Assembly: GCA_030054015.1 (NCBI GenBank) | Contig: JASGCR010000112.1 | Coordinates: 1 to 6,567 of the forward strand | Source: Candidatus Symbiobacter sp. | Lineage (GTDB): Bacteria; Pseudomonadota; Alphaproteobacteria; Elsterales; Elsteraceae | Direction of reading: 5' to 3' | DNA length: 6,567 nt | Shown here: piece by piece, positions 6,428 to 6,567 of the stretch | Position numbering within the stretch: the stretch's first letter is position 1 | How the letters are laid out: each line of letters starts with the position of its first letter | Translations under genes and position numbers: made by a program | Notes under the pieces: model-generated | Databases searched by the model: none | Told to the model about the DNA's origin: nothing | Seen by the model: the letters and a program-made list of their open reading frames with translations, nothing else

Positions 6428-6567
6428 GTATCAAAAAAGGGTGCGTCAAAAGCGGGAGCGTCAAAAGCGGGAGCGTCAAAAGCGGGAGCGTCAAAAGCGG
6501 GAGCGTAAAAGGGGGAGCGTAAAAGGGGGAGCGTAAAAGGGGGAGCGTAAAAGGGGGAGCGTAAAAG
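6428..6567. repeat. Two-part tandem repeat array (15-bp units then 14-bp units), cut by the window edge
   Basis: Four identical 15-bp units GCGTCAAAAGCGGGA occupy 6443-6502, followed without a break by four identical 14-bp units GCGTAAAAGGGGGA (6503-6558) and a 9-base partial unit (6559-6567). A decayed unit matching 10 of 15 positions precedes the array at 6428-6442. The two unit types differ by loss of the C after GCGT and a C-to-G change. Perfect identity within each block indicates recent expansion by slippage or unequal exchange. The plus strand is strongly purine-rich, with G5 runs every 14 bases in the second block. It is not a CRISPR array because no variable spacers exist. Function is unknown; the true length cannot be known from this window. 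Confidence 0.95.

Noticed and set aside
6287..6508. Plus-strand 73-residue frame ending in KAGAS repeats
   Set aside because: It begins at TTG without a ribosome binding site, crosses AT-rich non-coding sequence, and its repeated tail merely translates the 15-bp array; it stops at the first 14-bp unit.
6443..6567. CRISPR-like repeat array
   Set aside because: The units are contiguous and identical with no variable spacers, and 14-15 bp is too short for CRISPR repeats with spacers. It is a simple tandem repeat.

Overview
The window holds one ABC-type peptide-family importer operon, read entirely on the minus strand, with an AT-richer non-coding region and a short tandem repeat array at the right end. 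The organism looks like a Gram-negative bacterium, most likely an alphaproteobacterium of moderate G+C. The binding protein has a twin-arginine signal with no lipobox, so it is a soluble periplasmic protein, and the two ATPases are fused in one chain as is common in proteobacteria. This placement is inferred from protein style, not from a marker gene.

Layout in transcription order (right to left): a substrate-binding protein of solute-binding family 5 (5952-4264); a 111-bp gap with two hairpins; a DppB-type permease (4152-3076); a DppC-type permease (3079-2201) whose ATG overlaps the previous stop as ATGA; a 69-bp gap with a good ribosome binding site; a fused double ATPase (2131-77); and finally a doubtful 24-codon frame (75-1). 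Together these give a complete transporter: one periplasmic receptor, a heterodimeric membrane channel and both nucleotide-binding domains. No peptidase, regulator or catabolic gene is present, so the substrate cannot be fixed. It could be a peptide, an opine-like compound or another small molecule handled by this family.

The right-hand 615 bases (5953-6567) contain the operon leader and presumably its promoter. Visible there are a perfect dyad TGGTGC-N6-GCACCA, a 9-bp direct repeat spaced by 20 bp, a 13-bp palindrome, and a two-part tandem array (four identical 15-bp units, then four identical 14-bp units plus a partial one) that runs off the window edge. No convincing complete gene is seen in this stretch, although one minus-strand frame stays open from the window edge through the array.

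I found no clear evidence of a new defence, mobile or RNA-guided system. The points most worth a second look are the tandem array, the hairpins after the receptor gene, an Arg in place of the conserved Gly in the coupling (EAA) loop of the second permease, and a four-cysteine periplasmic loop in the first permease.
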